This document shows positions 14,813 to 16,614 of a DNA stretch of 16,614 nucleotides, one piece after another. The stretch lies in contig JAERMP010000016.1 in NCBI GenBank assembly GCA_016844515.1, positions 1 through 16,614 on the forward strand. Reading direction: 5' to 3'. The position numbers and the translations under genes were made by a program. Numbering within the stretch: position 1 is the first letter of the stretch; each line of letters begins with the position of its first letter. The notes under the pieces were generated by a model. That model saw only the letters and a list, made by a program, of their open reading frames with translations, was not told the DNA's origin and made no database searches. The DNA comes from Thermoleophilia bacterium (GTDB taxonomy: Bacteria; Actinomycetota; Thermoleophilia; Gaiellales; Gaiellaceae).

Positions 14813-15645
14813 CGCGCCCCGCGGTAGCCCCGGACCCGCCCGCGCAACGTCGCCGTGTAGTACGAGGCGCGGGCGCGATCCAAGTGCGCGAGCGAGACGA
14901 CCATGCCGCCGAGCGGCCGGATCAGCATGCGCGCGACCGACCTCGCCGGATACCCGTGCTTTCGGAGCAGGTAGCCGACGCTTGCTCCGTCGCGATATCC
15001 GACGAGGGCATCATCGAAACGAACGTCGTGCCGAACGACGAGGGACGGGTCGTACTCGATCCGTGCGCCCAAGCGGATCGCGCGAATGAGGTAGTCGATC
15101 TCCTCCGCCGAAGACCAGGGCTGGCCTGAACCGACGCCGAGGCTCTCGTCGAACGGGCCGACCCGCCGGACGACCTCGGCCCGGAGGAACATCGCGGCCG
15201 AGATCCCGCGGTTCCAGAGGTTGTCGCTCGTGAGCACGACCGAATCCGACTTCCACGATGCCGACGAGCTCCCCGCTGCGTCCTCCACCCTCCCTGTCAG
15301 ACCGTCGAGGCCTGGCTCGCTCGAGAACCGAGCTGCGACGCGCTCGAGCAGGTCGGCCGGGTAGACGCAGTCGTCGTCGGGGAAGGCTACGAAGTCTGCG
15401 TCGATGCGAGAGAGGGCCGCGTTTCGAGCGAGAGAGAGGCCTCGCGGCGACCGAAGGTGCTCGACATTGAGATCCGGGTGTCGGGCTAGGGCGTCTGCCG
15501 CGCGGTTGTCCTCGTTCTGGTCAACGACGAGGACGCGAATGCGCCGGAATTCCTGCTCCGCGAGCGAGTTCAAGAAGCGCTCGAGCTCCTCGACGCGCCC
15601 CACCGTCGCCACGACGAGGTCGAACGACGGGAGCTCCTGCGGCAC
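14809..15645 (-). CDS. GT2-family glycosyltransferase
   Basis: This predicted inverting glycosyltransferase with a GT-A fold is 278 residues from GTG 15645. FDLVVATVGRVEELERFLNSL (8-28) is the nucleotide-binding start, VLVVDQNEDN (38-47) the first conserved acidic segment, and AFPDDDCVYP (87-96) holds the metal-binding DxD-type triad at 90-92. SGQPWSSAEEIDYLIRAIRLGA (173-194) has the acidic cluster where the catalytic base usually lies. The C-terminal ~60 residues are basic and partly hydrophobic and may contact the membrane, but no clear spanning helix is seen. The frame is open to 15681, but that 12-residue extension runs into the divergent gene; GTG 15645 lies 7 bases after a TAGCCT and is preferred. 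It converges tail to tail with the protease gene. Donor and acceptor are unknown; rhamnosyl- and galactosyl-type enzymes share this form. Confidence 0.9.
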   Translation of the reverse strand: MPQELPSFDLVVATVGRVEELERFLNSLAEQEFRRIRVLVVDQNEDNRAADALARHPDLNVEHLRSPRGLSLARNAALSRIDADFVAFPDDDCVYPADLLERVAARFSSEPGLDGLTGRVEDAAGSSSASWKSDSVVLTSDNLWNRGISAAMFLRAEVVRRVGPFDESLGVGSGQPWSSAEEIDYLIRAIRLGARIEYDPSLVVRHDVRFDDALVGYRDGASVGYLLRKHGYPARSVARMLIRPLGGMVVSLAHLDRARASYYTATLRGRVRGYRGAR

Positions 15646-15651
15646 GGGCCG

Positions 15652-15658
15652 TAGGCTA
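15652..15658. promoter_or_regulatory. Shared bidirectional -10 core TAGGCTA between divergent GT2 genes
   Basis: The 23-base gap between the two divergent GT2 genes contains TAGGCTA. On the minus strand TAGCCT ends 7 bases before GTG 15645, the usual spacing for a leaderless start. On the plus strand TAGGCT ends 11 bases before GTG 15669. An offset TACGGG (15657-15662) is closer to that start but matches the -10 pattern less well. Neither gene has a ribosome-binding site. No -35 is evident. Confidence 0.42.
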
Positions 15659-15668
15659 CGGGACGTCC

Positions 15669-16614
15669 GTGCCGACCGCACCGCTCGTCTCCGTGCTCCT
15701 GGCCGTCCACAACGGCGAGCCCTACCTGCGGACGGCGCTCGAGAGTGTCGTTCGACAGACGATGACCGATCTCGAGCTCATCGTCGTCGACGACGCATCG
15801 ACGGACGCCACTCCGGACGCCATCGCCGCGATCGACGACCCACGGTTGCGAGTTCTCCGAAACGACGAGCAGCTCGGCCTCGCTACGGCGCTGAATCGCG
15901 GGCTGGACGAAGCTCGCGGGCGGTATGTTGCGCGGCTCGACGCCGACGACGTCGCGCTTCCACGTCGGCTCGAGCGGCAAGTCGCACGCATTCGTGCGAC
16001 GCCCGGGACCGTGATTCTCGGCAGCTCGGTGTGTGCGATCGACGACGACGGTACGCCGGGGCCGGTCCACGCGATGCCGGCGACGCCTGCGGCAATTCGC
16101 TGGCATCTGCTCTTCAGCTCGCCGTTCTTTCATCCCACCGTGCTACTCGATCGCGAGCGGCTGGAGCGCGGCGGGTTTCGCTACGACCCGTCCTTCCTCG
16201 AGAGCGAGGACTACGACCTGTGGGCCAGAGTTCTCGCCTCGGGGGATGGTGCCAATCTCTCCGAGTCTCTCGTTCTGTACCGCGTGCACGGTCGCCAGGC
16301 CTCGCAGGCCAGGCGCGAGCTCCAGCGCTCGTTCCAGCTCGACGTCGCACGCCGCGAGATCGCGCGCGTGGCTCGGCACTTGTCCGCAGGCGAGATCGAG
16401 CTCGCGTGGAGCGTCGGAGTGGGAGAGCGACTCGATCCGGCGTCGGTCGACGATGCGGCTTCCGCCTACATCGAGCTCGCGCGCGCATTCCATGGCGGAT
16501 CGCCAGGAGATGACTCGCTGGGCCAAGCGGTCGCTCGTCCGCTCCTCCGCGCAGCTCGCCGGGCCTCCGGTGGAGCGCGCCTCCGCCTGCTGCGGCGCGC
16601 CCTCGAGCTCGATC
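15669..16614 (+). CDS. GT2-family glycosyltransferase, 3' end beyond the window
   Basis: The frame from GTG 15669 is open to the right edge (315 codons, no stop). The N-terminus PLVSVLLAVHNGEPYLRTAL (5-24) with ELIVVDDASTDAT (36-48) is the classic GT2 nucleotide-binding region. RLDADDVALPRRLERQV (89-105) holds the DxD metal site. SEDYDLWARVL (about 179-189) matches the ED(Y/F)DLW acidic block, including the likely catalytic base. The FSSPFFHPTVLLDR segment before it and LYRVHGRQAS after it are the usual surroundings in bacterial surface-glycan GT2 enzymes. The tail, which is basic and Arg-rich, continues past the edge. No ribosome-binding site is seen; the start fits a leaderless or near-leaderless transcript. 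It is probably another chain-building enzyme of the locus. Confidence 0.91.
   Translation, partial: MPTAPLVSVLLAVHNGEPYLRTALESVVRQTMTDLELIVVDDASTDATPDAIAAIDDPRLRVLRNDEQLGLATALNRGLDEARGRYVARLDADDVALPRRLERQVARIRATPGTVILGSSVCAIDDDGTPGPVHAMPATPAAIRWHLLFSSPFFHPTVLLDRERLERGGFRYDPSFLESEDYDLWARVLASGDGANLSESLVLYRVHGRQASQARRELQRSFQLDVARREIARVARHLSAGEIELAWSVGVGERLDPASVDDAASAYIELARAFHGGSPGDDSLGQAVARPLLRAARRASGGARLRLLRRALELD

Noticed and set aside
15404..16513. Plus-strand open frame of 369 codons near the right end
   Set aside because: Arg/Ala-rich and motif-free. A different plus-strand frame from 15669 encodes a clear GT2 enzyme with DxD and ED motifs.
1..16614. tRNA, rRNA, insertion sequence or prophage elements
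   Set aside because: I saw no tRNA cloverleaf signals, transposase motifs, integrase genes or terminal inverted repeats in the window.

Overview
The window is one dense, high-GC stretch with no sizeable non-coding gap. It reads as part of a surface-glycan assembly and export locus. The GC-rich codon use, GTG starts without Shine-Dalgarno sites, many 4-base start/stop overlaps and possible leaderless promoters point to an actinobacterial-type genome, perhaps a deep soil lineage such as Thermoleophilia. That placement is inference from style: no rRNA or marker gene is present.

Layout: (1) Positions 1-3069, plus strand: the end of a GT4 glycosyltransferase interrupted by a frameshift, then an ABC-2 polysaccharide-export permease (Wzm type) and its ATPase (Wzt type) with a C-terminal domain like those that bind the exported glycan. 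(2) 3089-6726, minus strand: a four-gene unit read from the right, with a phytanoyl-CoA-dioxygenase-like Fe(II)/2-oxoglutarate oxygenase followed by three tandem paralogous PAPS-dependent sulfotransferases. (3) 6748-11114, plus strand: four overlapping GT4-type glycosyltransferase genes. (4) 11159-14812, plus strand: a large secreted subtilisin-family protease with a complete catalytic triad, five IPT/TIG repeats and a six-bladed PD40/TolB-like propeller. (5) 14809-15645, minus strand: a GT2 glycosyltransferase whose stop codon overlaps that of the protease gene. (6) 15669-16614, plus strand: another GT2 glycosyltransferase, cut by the right edge.

Working model (inference): the glycosyltransferases build a polysaccharide at the cytoplasmic face of the membrane, the oxygenase and the three sulfotransferases decorate it, and the Wzm/Wzt transporter exports it, with the Wzt C-terminal domain possibly recognising a finished or modified chain. 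The secreted protease may act at the same surface, but its link to the glycan rests only on position. The most notable points are the sulfotransferase triplet, whose middle copy looks mosaic; the two divergent gene pairs that each share a TANNNTA core suited to a bidirectional -10 element; and the patchwork architecture of the protease.
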